The notes under the pieces: generated by a model | What the model was told of the DNA's origin: nothing | Seen by the model: the letters and a program-made list of their open reading frames with translations, nothing else | The model's database searches: none | NCBI GenBank assembly: GCA_026419835.1 | Contig: JAOAKQ010000002.1 | Location: 1 to 64,000, forward strand | Origin: Sulfolobales archaeon | Lineage (GTDB): Archaea; Thermoproteota; Thermoprotei_A; Sulfolobales; NBVN01 | DNA: 64,000 bases | Direction: 5' to 3' | In this document: piece by piece, positions 25,340 to 35,019 of the stretch | How the letters are laid out: every line of letters starts with the position of its first letter | Numbering within the stretch: position 1 is the stretch's first letter | Program-made: the position numbers and the translations under genes

Positions 25340-25903
25340 GTGGTGCGGGTACGCACGTATGTAAAGCCCTTAATTCGAGTGCTAAGAGCTGAAGACTGGA
25401 GACTTCTTGTCGAGGACGAGAACTGCCTATCGAGCGACCTAGGTCTCGGATGGCGCGTCGAGGGAAACACGTACTTTCTCGATATGGCGGAGCTTACGTA
25501 CGTAGTCTACAAGGGTATCTGCGATGTGTACGTAGGAGATAGAGCGACCGACTTAACGCTTCTCTACTCACTATACCCCCAGATGGACTACGCCTGGTCG
25601 AAGTTCGCGGTACTACTCGACCTGAGGGAGAGGGGTAGGAAAGCTAGGTCGGGCTACTCGCCCAGAGAACTGCTCTACGCTAAGGGCAGTGAGAAGGTCC
25701 TAGTCCTAGTTCTTGAAGAAAACACGGTTATAGAGGCTTCGAAGATCGTTGAGTGGGTTAGGTCGGCTATAATGCGCGAGTGCGCTCCGGTGATTGCGGT
25801 CGTTGATGCTCACGGAGATGTAACCTACTACTCAGCGAGTTTAGCTAGAGCTGAAGATCTGGGTAGGGTGTACCTAGGTGAAGATTCCCCTGGAACCAGC
25901 TAG
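25340..25903 (+). CDS. tRNA-splicing endonuclease, structural (beta) subunit
   Basis: This 187-residue protein fits the fold of tRNA-intron endonuclease. The catalytic-domain pattern appears as YAWSKFAVLLDLRERGRKARSGY, then EASKIVEWVRSAIM, and VIAVVDAHGDVTYYSAS, which is the usual beta-strand end (DxxGDVTYY). The catalytic His and Lys are absent: the segment after RSGY lacks His, and the helix before APVIAVVD has no Lys. It is therefore most likely the non-catalytic partner in the crenarchaeal alpha2-beta2 enzyme; the catalytic subunit is not in this window. The start is GTG at 25340 or 25343 after TAGAGGTG. It overlaps hisS by 26 nt. Confidence 0.72.
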   Translation: MVRVRTYVKPLIRVLRAEDWRLLVEDENCLSSDLGLGWRVEGNTYFLDMAELTYVVYKGICDVYVGDRATDLTLLYSLYPQMDYAWSKFAVLLDLRERGRKARSGYSPRELLYAKGSEKVLVLVLEENTVIEASKIVEWVRSAIMRECAPVIAVVDAHGDVTYYSASLARAEDLGRVYLGEDSPGTS

Positions 25904-27170
25904 AGGCACTAGGGACTTACTACCACCGACATCGGAGTACCACCAGCAGCTGATAACCAGATTCTCAGAGGTCGCTGAGCTGTACGGCTACAGACTCGCA
26001 GTTATTCCGACTATAGAGCACTTCGAGATCTACGAAGCTAAGTCGGGACCCGGGATAAGTAGGAGCATGTACGTATTTCAAGATAAGGCCGGTAGGACCG
26101 TGTGCTTAAGACCTGAGTTTACGGCTAGTATTGTCAGAGCCTACTTGAAGCACCTAACGGCCAGACCGAAACCTATTAAGCTCTACTACTACGGGCAGGT
26201 CTTTAGGTACGATGAACCTCAGTTCGGTAGGTACAGAGAGTTCTACCAAGTCGGTGTTGAGTACGTCGGTGAGCCGAGGATCTACGCGGACGTAGAGCTA
26301 TTCCAGCTGATTAGAGACTTCTACAGTTCTATAGGCCTATCGAACTACAGCTTCAGAGTTAACGACATCTCCATTATAAGGGGGTTGCTGAGTAGGTGGG
26401 GTCTACCCGAGGAAGCTCAGGACGAAGTGCTTCACTTAATAGATAAGGGGGAGATTGAGAAAGCACTCAATCTAGTTGGCGGCTTCTCCGGGTCCGAGAG
26501 GGATTTACTGGAGAAGCTACTGGAGATTAGAGCTCTAAGTACGGAAGAACTGAAGTCCGAAATACGGAAGTTGGGACCTCTCCCAGAGGAAGCCATGCCC
26601 GGGTTCGGTAGGCTGCTAGAGCTCTTCGAGACTCTCCTTGGCCTAGGCTTCAGGGTGTACGTAGACTTTAAGCTAGTTAGAGGATTAGCGTACTACACCG
26701 GAGTAATCTTCGAGGTTACGGTGCCGGGGTTCAATCTAAGTATAGGTGGTGGGGGTAGGTACGATACGCTATCTAAGCTACTCGGCGGTGCTGAAACACC
26801 AGCCACGGGCTTCTCTCTAGGTGTAGAGAGGACTCTACTAGCACTCGAAGCTGAGAAAGCACTCGAGAACCTACTGAAGCCTAGGCCGAGGGTTATGCTT
26901 GTATCTCTAGTACCGGACGTAGCTTACGTAGATAGGGTATCGACTAAGATGCGGAGTAGGGGCGTTATTGTAGATGTGAGGTTCTCGCACAAGCAGAAGC
27001 TATCGGACCTACTGAGTCAAGCCGCTAGACTAGGCTTCGACTTCGTAGCGATCGTAGGTGAATCCGAACTTAGGGAGCGGAAGGTGGCTGTGAAGTACTT
27101 GAAGACCGGAATCCAGAGAGTCGTCGATGCGGATACCGCAGACCGGTTCGTATTAGAATGGCTTAGTTGA
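25878..27170 (+). CDS. hisS: histidyl-tRNA synthetase
   Basis: This 430-residue class II synthetase charges tRNA-His. Motif 1 region EPARGTRDLLPPTSEYHQQ, motif 2 FRYDEPQFGRYREFYQVGVE (residues about 112-131), the histidine-specific LVRGLAYYTG, and motif 3 TGFSLGVERTLLAL are all present. The C-terminal anticodon-binding domain (about 335-430) begins near RPRVMLVSL. The GTG at 25878 lies within the end of the endonuclease subunit gene, so the two are translationally linked. Confidence 0.95.
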   Translation: MKIPLEPARGTRDLLPPTSEYHQQLITRFSEVAELYGYRLAVIPTIEHFEIYEAKSGPGISRSMYVFQDKAGRTVCLRPEFTASIVRAYLKHLTARPKPIKLYYYGQVFRYDEPQFGRYREFYQVGVEYVGEPRIYADVELFQLIRDFYSSIGLSNYSFRVNDISIIRGLLSRWGLPEEAQDEVLHLIDKGEIEKALNLVGGFSGSERDLLEKLLEIRALSTEELKSEIRKLGPLPEEAMPGFGRLLELFETLLGLGFRVYVDFKLVRGLAYYTGVIFEVTVPGFNLSIGGGGRYDTLSKLLGGAETPATGFSLGVERTLLALEAEKALENLLKPRPRVMLVSLVPDVAYVDRVSTKMRSRGVIVDVRFSHKQKLSDLLSQAARLGFDFVAIVGESELRERKVAVKYLKTGIQRVVDADTADRFVLEWLS

Positions 27171-27222
27171 GAAAGGTAGTTGTCTTCTTTTCTACCTACA
27201 GCTACTTCCGGGGGCTGTCGGA

Positions 27223-28170
27223 GTGCTCGAAGGGCATTCTCTAGTGGAAGATGTGAAGATCAGGAGGGGGATGAGTGTGAGGGAGCTAGTAGAAACCTAC
27301 GAGAAGATCCACGGGTTCACAGCCGGGTCTCTAGCTAGAGCCGCCGAGATCCTCAGAGAAGGACTTAGAGACTCTGATGCGAGATTTCTATCGTTCACAG
27401 GTAACCTGGTGGCAACGGGTTTAAGGGGGGTTCTAGCTCAGCTCATCGAGGCCGGGTTCTTCAACGTGGTCATCACTACGTGCGGAACCGTGGACCACGA
27501 TATTGCGAGAAGTATGGGCGGTAGGTACTATAGAGGTGACTTCGACCTCAGCGACGTAGAGCTATCTGAGAGGGGAATACATAGACTTGGGAACGTACTG
27601 ATTCCTAGAGATAGCTACGGCACCGTTATTGAGTCCTACGTTAGAGAACTCGTCGGGAGGTTAGCGAGGGAGAGGTTAGTGTGGGGCGTGCGGGAAGTCC
27701 TTCAGGAGGTCGGTAGAGACCTCAGTAAGGACTCGAACTCGATCCTAGGTTCCGCGTATAGGTCTGGTGCTAGAGTCTACGTACCGGGCATCACGGACGG
27801 TGCTTTCGGAACGAGCTTATTCATATTCTCCCAGTTCGAGAAGGTGCGGCTAGACCCGTTTAGAGATATGAAGGAGCTTTCAGATATAGTCTTCTCCTCT
27901 AAGAAGAGCGCGGCTCTAGTTCTCGGGGGCGGTATAAGCAAGCACCACACTATATGGTGGAACCAGTTTAGGGGGGGTTTAGACTACGCAGTATACGTAA
28001 CCACAGCAGTAGAGTGGGACGGCTCTCTAAGTGGTGCTAGAACTAGGGAAGCTATCTCGTGGGGGAAGATTAGTTCGAGAGGTAAGCACGTAACTGTCTA
28101 CGGTGATGCGACTGTAATACTGCCAATACTAGCGGCCTATCTTATCGATGTGGCAGGTCTTGACCGCTAG
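27223..28170 (+). CDS. dys: deoxyhypusine synthase
   Basis: This enzyme of 315 residues transfers a butylamine group from spermidine to a lysine of aIF5A, using NAD. NAD-binding blocks are FTGNLVATGLRG and TTCGTVDHDIAR. The active site is in AVEWDGSLSGARTREAISWGK, where the final Lys is the catalytic residue. GGGISKHH is also typical. The GTG at 27223 gives the family-like VEDVKIRRGMSVRELV shortly after. A second option is the ATG at 27271 after AGGAGG, but that would remove conserved residues. The aIF5A gene itself is not in the window. Confidence 0.93.
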   Translation: MLEGHSLVEDVKIRRGMSVRELVETYEKIHGFTAGSLARAAEILREGLRDSDARFLSFTGNLVATGLRGVLAQLIEAGFFNVVITTCGTVDHDIARSMGGRYYRGDFDLSDVELSERGIHRLGNVLIPRDSYGTVIESYVRELVGRLARERLVWGVREVLQEVGRDLSKDSNSILGSAYRSGARVYVPGITDGAFGTSLFIFSQFEKVRLDPFRDMKELSDIVFSSKKSAALVLGGGISKHHTIWWNQFRGGLDYAVYVTTAVEWDGSLSGARTREAISWGKISSRGKHVTVYGDATVILPILAAYLIDVAGLDR

Positions 28171-28259
28171 TGGGGTAGTTAGAGAGTTCTCGTCTGGAGG
28201 TAGTTTTTAATGGCGCTACTATTAGTACGATTTGAAGAGATTGAGTAGTTGATTGAGGG

Positions 28260-31200
28260 GTGGTGGTAGTTAGAGAAGAACTAGGTGAAGCATCGCTAGC
28301 TGTATACTTCAGGTCGTGCCCTAACTGCGGAGGTCCGATTAGCGATAGGAGACTTCTAATGGGCTTACCCTGCACTAGGTGCCTACCTCAGAGAGCGGTT
28401 GAGGACTTGGAGAAGGTTTCCCTATTTAGAGTATTGAAGAAAGCCGGTACTATGAAGTACTATAAGGAACTGGAGAGAGTGCGGAGTGCGTATAGCGAGC
28501 TAGTCGAGGTCTTCACTAAGGCTCTGGGAAGCGAGCCGTGGGGTATACAGAAGCTGTGGCTCATGAGGTTAAGTAAGAGGTCTTCTTTCGCGATGCTAGC
28601 ACCGACTGGTGTTGGTAAGACGACTGTGGGTCTTCTAGCGGCTATATACTTCACTAAGAAGGGAGGTAAGAGCTACGTTTTAGTGCCGACAACCATACTG
28701 GTTAAGCAAGCTGAGAAAGTCTTGGAGAAGTTTCTCAGTAGAATAGGGTACGAAGCTATAGTTATCTCAATACACTCAAAGCTCAGTAGAGCTGAGAAGG
28801 CTAGGAGGGAGGAAGCTCTCGAGCGCGGGGATTTCGATATACTGGTCACTACATCTAGGTACTTGATGAAGAACTTCGATAAGTTTAAGAACCTCAAGTT
28901 CAGCTACATCTTCGTAGACGACGTTGACGCGATTATGCGTGGTTCTAGAGCTATAGAGATGGTACTCGCTCTAATGGGCTTCTCGGAGGAGGACGTAGCT
29001 AGAGGCATAGAGCTAGTGAAACTGAGGAGAGAGATGGCGTATAGAGGTTCGAAAGAAGACCTCCTGGAAAAAACGAGAAAGCTCGAGGAAGACCTGGAGG
29101 AAAGGTCTAAGCAAATAGACTCCGTTTTAGTGATTGCGTCAGCTACTGGTGCTCCCAGAGGTATTAGGTCTAGATTGTTTAGAGAACTCCTAGGCTTCGA
29201 TGTAGGTGCTCGCCCCGAACTAATTAGAAATGTTGTTGATGTGTGCGTAGTTCCTTCCAAGAGCATCGAAGACGAGGTCGTTGAGCTCGTGAAAAAACTG
29301 GGTAGTGGAGGACTTGTCTACGTACCGGTGGATAGGGGTGTAGAGTACGCTAACTACTTAGCGAACTATTTGAGAAGTGCCGGTGTGAGAGCTGAAGCAC
29401 TTCACAGTAAGAAAACTGAAGCACTAGACCTCTTCGCCTCGGGTGGCGATGTCGATGTTCTAGTTGGCGTAGCGACGTACTACGGAGTTCTTGTGAGAGG
29501 AATAGATATACCGGAGCGTATTAGGTACGCAGTCTTCGCCGGGGTCCCGCGGCATAAGGTAGGACTTAGAGTAGAGAGACTAGATGTTAGGGATGCTCTA
29601 AGACTACTTCCACTACTAGTGACCTCAGTGAAATCTGAAGAAGTTAGAGATAGGCTCGATACCTACTTTACTAAGCTAATTAGAGCTGTGAGAAGAGCTG
29701 GGTCCCTAGCTATAGAGAGATTTAAGGAAGTTCTTGAAGGTAGAAGAGCGCCGGAAACGAGCGTGGAGATAACGTTTATAGAAGCTTTCGAAGCAGTTAA
29801 AGAACTCTTGAAGAACCCCGACGTACTGGATTCCATGAAGAAGAACCCGGAGGTAGCCGTTGTAGAAGAAAGTGGAGAACTGTACGTACTGATACCGGAC
29901 GCTCTAACCTACATACAGGCTAGTGGAAGAACGTCGAGACTTTACGTAGGAGGTGTGAGTAGGGGTATATCTGTCGTTATCGTAGACGATAGCAGGCTCC
30001 TTAGAGGTCTCGAGAGGAGGCTTTCATTTACGATTGATGACTTCAAGTTCGCTGACTACGGCGAGATTTCGGAAAAGCTCCCCGAGATTCTGAGGGATGT
30101 AGATAGAGATAGGGAGTTTATACGAATGATTCGCGAAGGAGTCGTACCAGTGGAAGAACTCACGAAACTTCGAGGTCTTGAGTTCAAGACTTCACTACTG
30201 ATCGTCGAGTCCCCCAACAAAGCTAGGACCATAGCTAGGTTCTTCGGAAAACCGAGTGCTAAGGAGTACGGAAGACTTAGAGCTTACGAAGTGAGCTTAG
30301 GTAACCAGACCATACTCATAACCTCGTCGGGAGGGCACGTCTACGAGCTCGTTACGAATATCGGGGACTTACTTAAGAATACTGGTGATTGGACGGAGCT
30401 TCACGGAGTTATGGTTAGGAACGGTAGGTACGTACCCATCTACACTACGATAAAGAAGTGCCAGTCTTGCGGTAGGCAGTTTACGGATGAGGGAGTTCAA
30501 GCTGGTGTGTGCCCCTACTGTGGTTCTACGCGGGTCGCCGACTCTATAGACGTTGTGCTAGCTATAAGAGATGTCGCAATGGAGGTAGATGAAGTACTCG
30601 TTGGTACGGACCCCGATACTGAGGGTGAGAAGATAGCTTACGACTTGATCTGTGCCGTTACTCCTCTAAACGGCAGTGTTAAGAGGATAGAGTTTCACGA
30701 AGTTACTAGAAGAGCTCTGGCCGAGTCTATAAGAAATCCTAGAGATGTAGATGTAAACCTAGTTAAGGCCCAGCTGGTTAGACGCATAGAAGATAGGTGG
30801 ATAGGCTTCTCTCTATCGAAGCTACTTCAGGAGGACTTCTGGCCGATGTTCTGCCGCGAGATAGTTCCTCAGCTACCGAATACCGCTAGAAAGAAGTACC
30901 AGAGGCTGTGCGATGAAAATCCCACGGTGTATAGAAACCTATCAGCCGGCAGGGTTCAAACACCGGTTCTAGGCTGGGTAATCAGGAATGCGGAAGACTA
31001 CAAGAAGTCGAGGAGGGAGGCTATTGCGGTATCTATAGAGGAGCTCAACCTAGAGTTCACTGCGGACCTACGGGATGAGTTTAGGAGAATTGATGTCAGC
31101 GATGTGGAGTTTGTTGATGTAGTTATTGAAGGTGTTGAGGAGCAGGTAGTTACGTTAAAGCCCGAACCACCGTTCACCACGGACTCCATACTCTCAGAGC

Positions 31201-32108
31201 TCAGCTCGAGGTACGGTATCTCCGTAGTTAAGTCTATGGAGATCCTCCAGGAACTGTTTGAAGCTGGCTTCATAACCTACCACAGAACTGATAGCACTAG
31301 GGTCTCCGATGTGGGTATTAGAGTAGCTGAAGAGTACTTGAAGCACGTTGAGGGAGAGAACTACAGAGAGCTATTCAAGCCTAGAACCTGGGGTGAGGGC
31401 GGTGCTCACGAAGCCATCCGCCCGACCAGACCTATAGATGCGGAAACACTTAGAAGACTGATCGACGAGGGGGTCATGGAGCCAGCGATCAAGCTACAGA
31501 AGAAGCACTTCATCGTGTACGATACCATATTCAGAAGGTTCGTAGCATCTCAACTACGTGAAGCTGATGTAGTAGCTGCTAGAGTCAAGTACAGACTGCT
31601 CCTAAAGCTCAAGAACGGTCAAATAGCTGAGTTAGGACCTAGCTACGTCAACATCTACACGTCTGTAGCTAGAGAAGGCTTCCTCAAGTACGACCGGAGG
31701 ATTAAGATTAGAAAACCGGTAGCTCCAGGTACCTACAGAGCTGCGAACGTCAGATTATTCTATAGAAGTGACGTTCAGCAACACACAGAGTCGTCTCTAG
31801 TTAGAAAAATGAAGGAAGCTGGTATAGGTAGACCCAGCACGTACTCGAAGATAGTGGAGACGATATTGAAGAGAGGATATGCGAGACCTGTCGTAATGTT
31901 CGGTAAGAAAATCAACTACCTAGCACCGACGAAACTCGGTGCGGAAGTGTACAGGTACCTTATCGGTAGATTTGAGAAACTCGTTAGTGAAGAGAGAACT
32001 AGGGAACTAGAGAGAAAGATGGACCTAGTTGAGCAGGGTTTAGACGACTACAGTAGAGTTATATCGATACTCTACAACGACTTAGTTGATATGGGGTTAG
32101 TGAAGTGA
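28260..32108 (+). CDS. rgy: reverse gyrase
   Basis: This 1282-residue fusion of a superfamily 2 helicase-like domain and a type IA topoisomerase introduces positive supercoils and marks hyperthermophiles. In order it has an N-terminal zinc finger (CPNCG-x14-CTRC, about residues 19-40), Walker A APTGVGKTT near 114, VDDVDAI motif II near 219, motif III SATGAP near 293, a TOPRIM domain starting LLIVESPNKARTIARFFG near 650, a second zinc finger CQSCG-x14-CPYCG near 735, and the cleavage tyrosine in FITYHRTDSTRVSD near 1007. Length and domains look intact. The next gene starts inside its stop codon. Confidence 0.96.
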   Translation: MVVVREELGEASLAVYFRSCPNCGGPISDRRLLMGLPCTRCLPQRAVEDLEKVSLFRVLKKAGTMKYYKELERVRSAYSELVEVFTKALGSEPWGIQKLWLMRLSKRSSFAMLAPTGVGKTTVGLLAAIYFTKKGGKSYVLVPTTILVKQAEKVLEKFLSRIGYEAIVISIHSKLSRAEKARREEALERGDFDILVTTSRYLMKNFDKFKNLKFSYIFVDDVDAIMRGSRAIEMVLALMGFSEEDVARGIELVKLRREMAYRGSKEDLLEKTRKLEEDLEERSKQIDSVLVIASATGAPRGIRSRLFRELLGFDVGARPELIRNVVDVCVVPSKSIEDEVVELVKKLGSGGLVYVPVDRGVEYANYLANYLRSAGVRAEALHSKKTEALDLFASGGDVDVLVGVATYYGVLVRGIDIPERIRYAVFAGVPRHKVGLRVERLDVRDALRLLPLLVTSVKSEEVRDRLDTYFTKLIRAVRRAGSLAIERFKEVLEGRRAPETSVEITFIEAFEAVKELLKNPDVLDSMKKNPEVAVVEESGELYVLIPDALTYIQASGRTSRLYVGGVSRGISVVIVDDSRLLRGLERRLSFTIDDFKFADYGEISEKLPEILRDVDRDREFIRMIREGVVPVEELTKLRGLEFKTSLLIVESPNKARTIARFFGKPSAKEYGRLRAYEVSLGNQTILITSSGGHVYELVTNIGDLLKNTGDWTELHGVMVRNGRYVPIYTTIKKCQSCGRQFTDEGVQAGVCPYCGSTRVADSIDVVLAIRDVAMEVDEVLVGTDPDTEGEKIAYDLICAVTPLNGSVKRIEFHEVTRRALAESIRNPRDVDVNLVKAQLVRRIEDRWIGFSLSKLLQEDFWPMFCREIVPQLPNTARKKYQRLCDENPTVYRNLSAGRVQTPVLGWVIRNAEDYKKSRREAIAVSIEELNLEFTADLRDEFRRIDVSDVEFVDVVIEGVEEQVVTLKPEPPFTTDSILSELSSRYGISVVKSMEILQELFEAGFITYHRTDSTRVSDVGIRVAEEYLKHVEGENYRELFKPRTWGEGGAHEAIRPTRPIDAETLRRLIDEGVMEPAIKLQKKHFIVYDTIFRRFVASQLREADVVAARVKYRLLLKLKNGQIAELGPSYVNIYTSVAREGFLKYDRRIKIRKPVAPGTYRAANVRLFYRSDVQQHTESSLVRKMKEAGIGRPSTYSKIVETILKRGYARPVVMFGKKINYLAPTKLGAEVYRYLIGRFEKLVSEERTRELERKMDLVEQGLDDYSRVISILYNDLVDMGLVK

Positions 32109-32884
32109 AGACCCGGGACTTGGTGGCGATAGCGGTCTATAGACTCAATCTTGGCGTTGGAACTAAGGAGTTCGTCAGGGAAATTTACGATCTCGCGGTT
32201 GAGTCCAGCCCGGTTAGTGCTTCAATACTGCCACTACCTCTAAAACCTCTGAGAGACTTCATGTCCGGTAGGAAGAGCTACGGATCTTATAGAAGAGCGG
32301 TTAGAAATCTCACCACTAAAATCTCAGCGGTAGTTAATTCAGAGAGAGCGTACGTAGGTCCGGTAGTAGTACGCTACGGAGGAAACACTTTTCTCTCAGT
32401 AGTTGAAGCCGCATCGGGTTCCGAGATTTCGAGAAAGTTCATTAGGTACGGTGGTGAGTTTAGAGGACACGTACCTAGACTACCGAACGTAATCATCGGC
32501 AACGTCAGCGTATGTTTTCTAATTCTCGACGACGTGTTCTATCCGGAAACGGCTAGGTACTGTGCTGAATCCGGTTCTTCGCTCCTAGTCAGCGTTCTCC
32601 CCCCTATAGCAGACCTAGACCCGGAACTAGCGGTTGCAGCCGCTCGCGTAAGAGCGTATGAAAACGGAGTAAACGTCGTACTGCTGGGTGGGTACGTTAA
32701 AGACCGCTCCATTCCCACGGCAATCGTAAGGAGAGACGGTTCTGTAGTAGATATCGTTAACGAGGCTCGCTCGGAGGTAATAGAGATTCAGCTAGCTGGA
32801 GAAAGTACCGCTAGACCGTGCTGCGAGTCTATGCGTAGGTACTTCGTTAAAGCAATAAAGATGTTGAATAGCTCTAGCGTGTAG
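32105..32884 (+). CDS. nitrilase-superfamily-like protein lacking catalytic Cys
   Basis: This 259-residue protein shows the layout of a carbon-nitrogen hydrolase but not its chemistry. The block VCFLILDDVFYPETARYCAESGSSLL matches the family pattern where the nucleophile stands in ICYDxxFPExxR, with Leu in place of Cys. The following AAARVRAYENGVNVVLLGG matches the usual ARAxENxxYVV segment. The catalytic lysine and glutamate are also not evident. So it is probably a pseudoenzyme with a structural or regulatory role, or a highly diverged member. The GTG at 32105 overlaps the reverse gyrase stop by 4 nt, so it is co-translated with it. Confidence 0.55.
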   Translation: MKTRDLVAIAVYRLNLGVGTKEFVREIYDLAVESSPVSASILPLPLKPLRDFMSGRKSYGSYRRAVRNLTTKISAVVNSERAYVGPVVVRYGGNTFLSVVEAASGSEISRKFIRYGGEFRGHVPRLPNVIIGNVSVCFLILDDVFYPETARYCAESGSSLLVSVLPPIADLDPELAVAAARVRAYENGVNVVLLGGYVKDRSIPTAIVRRDGSVVDIVNEARSEVIEIQLAGESTARPCCESMRRYFVKAIKMLNSSSV

Positions 32885-32889
32885 GTACT

Positions 32890-33834
32890 CTACTTTCTCT
32901 CCACAGGACCTACTACAACCGACCCAGCTAGTTTGTTTATGTAGTCTACGTCTTCATCTACTAGCTTCTGGATGAGCTCTACCTCCTCTTTCATTAGGTG
33001 AGCGAATCTTCCCTGAGTCTTTAGGTACTCCTCGACTGGGAGGCGCTTAGGTACTGGTGTAGTAACTCTGAAGGAACCTCTATCGATCTCGTAGTTTACC
33101 CATATACCTGTCTGAACCGCTAGCTTAGCAATCTTAACCGTTAGATGGGGCTCGTACCTCCACCCCGGAACGCAGGGTGCGTATGCGTGTATGAAGGTAG
33201 GTCCCTCGATTTCAGATGCCTTCCTCAGCTTCACGTAGAAGTCGGAGATGTACGCAAAATTGACCGTTGCTACGTACGGTATTCCGTGAGCTCTTACAAT
33301 TCCAACGATATCTTTCTTCCTCCTCCACTCACCCCGCCAGACCTTACCTGCTGGCGTAGTCGTCGTCCAGGCGTAGAGCGGGGTTGCGCCACTTCTCTGA
33401 ATACCCGTGTTCATGTAGGCTTCGTTATCGTAGAGTACGTACAGAACGTTATGACCTCTCTCAAGCATTCCTGAGAGTGCCTGTAGTCCTATGTCTACGG
33501 TACCCCCATCACCACCTATAGCCACCACCTTCACCTTCTTCTCGGGGTTCATCAACCCCTTCCTCTTCAGAGCCTTCACAGCGGCCTCTATACCGGAGGC
33601 AACTGCGGCGGCGTTTTCAAATGCTACGTGAATCCAGGGAACTCTCCAAGCAGTTTCTGGATATAGGGATGTCGTAACCTCAACACAGCCCGTTGCGTGG
33701 GCTATGATGATGTCCTTACCGAGAGCCTTGAGTAGGTGCCTCATTACTATTGCCGCTCCACATCCTTGACACATTCTGTGTCCTGGAGCTAGGAGCTCTT
33801 CTCTAGGTATTGAAGCTATTGTAAACGCACTCAC
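32890..33834 (-). CDS. porB: pyruvate:ferredoxin oxidoreductase beta subunit
   Basis: The 314-residue beta subunit binds thiamine pyrophosphate and a [4Fe-4S] cluster. Visible motifs are HRMCQGCGAAIVMRHL (first cluster cysteines), GCVEVTTSLYP, the TPP motif GGDGGTVDIGLQALSGMLERGHNVLYVLYDNEAYMNTGIQ in pieces, and a late Cys in APCVPGW. It acts with the alpha, gamma and delta subunits to turn pyruvate into acetyl-CoA and CO2 and reduce ferredoxin. The GTG at 33834 overlaps the porA stop by 4 nt. It is last in the porGDAB operon. Confidence 0.93.
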   Translation of the reverse strand: MSAFTIASIPREELLAPGHRMCQGCGAAIVMRHLLKALGKDIIIAHATGCVEVTTSLYPETAWRVPWIHVAFENAAAVASGIEAAVKALKRKGLMNPEKKVKVVAIGGDGGTVDIGLQALSGMLERGHNVLYVLYDNEAYMNTGIQRSGATPLYAWTTTTPAGKVWRGEWRRKKDIVGIVRAHGIPYVATVNFAYISDFYVKLRKASEIEGPTFIHAYAPCVPGWRYEPHLTVKIAKLAVQTGIWVNYEIDRGSFRVTTPVPKRLPVEEYLKTQGRFAHLMKEEVELIQKLVDEDVDYINKLAGSVVVGPVERK

Positions 33835-35018
33835 TCTCTCACCCCGATGAAGCTGTAGTGCTTCTTCACTTCCCTCATCTTCTTACCTACTAGGCTGTAC
33901 GCGTGCTTAGCTATAAACTCTATGTGGCTCTTCACCACGGCCCTACCACCTAGACCCGTTACGTAGTTAACGATAGGAATATCAAGACTCTTCTTAAAAG
34001 CGGATACAACTACGTCTGAGTACAGAGGCCCAACGAAGGACGACCCGGCGTTCACAGCTCTATCGATTACGGCAACGGCTTTAGCGTTCTCTAAGTACTT
34101 AACTACCTCTACCTCTGGGAAAGGTCTGAACAACCTGATATTCAGTAGCCCTAGCTTCATGCCGGACCTCCTAGCTTCCTCAATAAAAACTAGGGCTGTA
34201 CCCGTAGTGCTGCCCATTGAGACGATCACTACATCCGCGTCGTCTGTGTAGAAATCATCTACTTCCCTATACTCCCTCCCGAAGCGACGCTTGAACTCTC
34301 TGAGAGCTTCAGATATAGTTTCTCTAGAGTTTTCAATAGCGTCCTGTAGCTGAACTCTGAACTCAAAGTACCAGTCTGGTGATGCTAGAGAACCCATAGT
34401 TACCGGCCTATCTGGGTCGAGCGTAGGTCGACTAACTCTCTTCGGAGCGTACTCGAGAGCCTCCTCCTTCTCGATCACGTCAACTGGTTCCAGAGTGTGG
34501 GATACTACGAAACCATCGTATCCAATAGCAACCGGTATGCTTACTCTAGGGTCTTCAGCTATCCTGTAGGCTGCGATGATTAGGTCGTGAGCTTCTTGAG
34601 CGTTTAGAGCCATGAACATTATCCAGCCGGTGTCCGAGGCCGCCATGAAGTCGCTGTGGTCGCACCATATGTTTATTGGAGCTGATATAGCCCTGGTAGC
34701 TATACCCATAACTATCGGTAGTCTGGAGGAGGAAGCTATGTGCATTATCTCGTACATTAGTAGAAGTCCCTGAGCTGACGTAGCTGTAAAGACTCTAGCG
34801 CCAGCGGCGGAGGCTCCGACCACCGCTGATAGTGCTGAGTGCTCCGACTCTACGTGCAGAAATTCGGCGTCTAGCTCCCCGTTAGCAACGAACTCAGCGA
34901 GCTTCTCTACGACGGCCGTCTGAGGAGTTATTGGGTAGGCGGCGACTACGTCTACGTCTACAGCTTTAACAGCGTAGGCAACTGCGTAGTTTCCTGAGAG
35001 AGGCATCACCTTACCCAC
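33831..35018 (-). CDS. porA: pyruvate:ferredoxin oxidoreductase alpha subunit
   Basis: The 395-residue alpha subunit carries the pyrimidine-binding and transketolase C-terminal domains. Typical blocks are the opening GNYAVAYAVKAVDVDVVAAYPITPQT, EFLHVESEHSALSAVVGASAAGARVFTATSAQGL, and late VIVSMGSTTGTA followed by LRLFRPFP-like residues. Specificity for pyruvate versus other 2-oxoacids cannot be decided strictly from sequence, but separate gamma, delta, alpha and beta genes are typical of POR. The start is GTG at 35018, one nucleotide after the porD stop. Confidence 0.92.
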   Translation of the reverse strand: MGKVMPLSGNYAVAYAVKAVDVDVVAAYPITPQTAVVEKLAEFVANGELDAEFLHVESEHSALSAVVGASAAGARVFTATSAQGLLLMYEIMHIASSSRLPIVMGIATRAISAPINIWCDHSDFMAASDTGWIMFMALNAQEAHDLIIAAYRIAEDPRVSIPVAIGYDGFVVSHTLEPVDVIEKEEALEYAPKRVSRPTLDPDRPVTMGSLASPDWYFEFRVQLQDAIENSRETISEALREFKRRFGREYREVDDFYTDDADVVIVSMGSTTGTALVFIEEARRSGMKLGLLNIRLFRPFPEVEVVKYLENAKAVAVIDRAVNAGSSFVGPLYSDVVVSAFKKSLDIPIVNYVTGLGGRAVVKSHIEFIAKHAYSLVGKKMREVKKHYSFIGVRE

Positions 35019-35019
35019 A

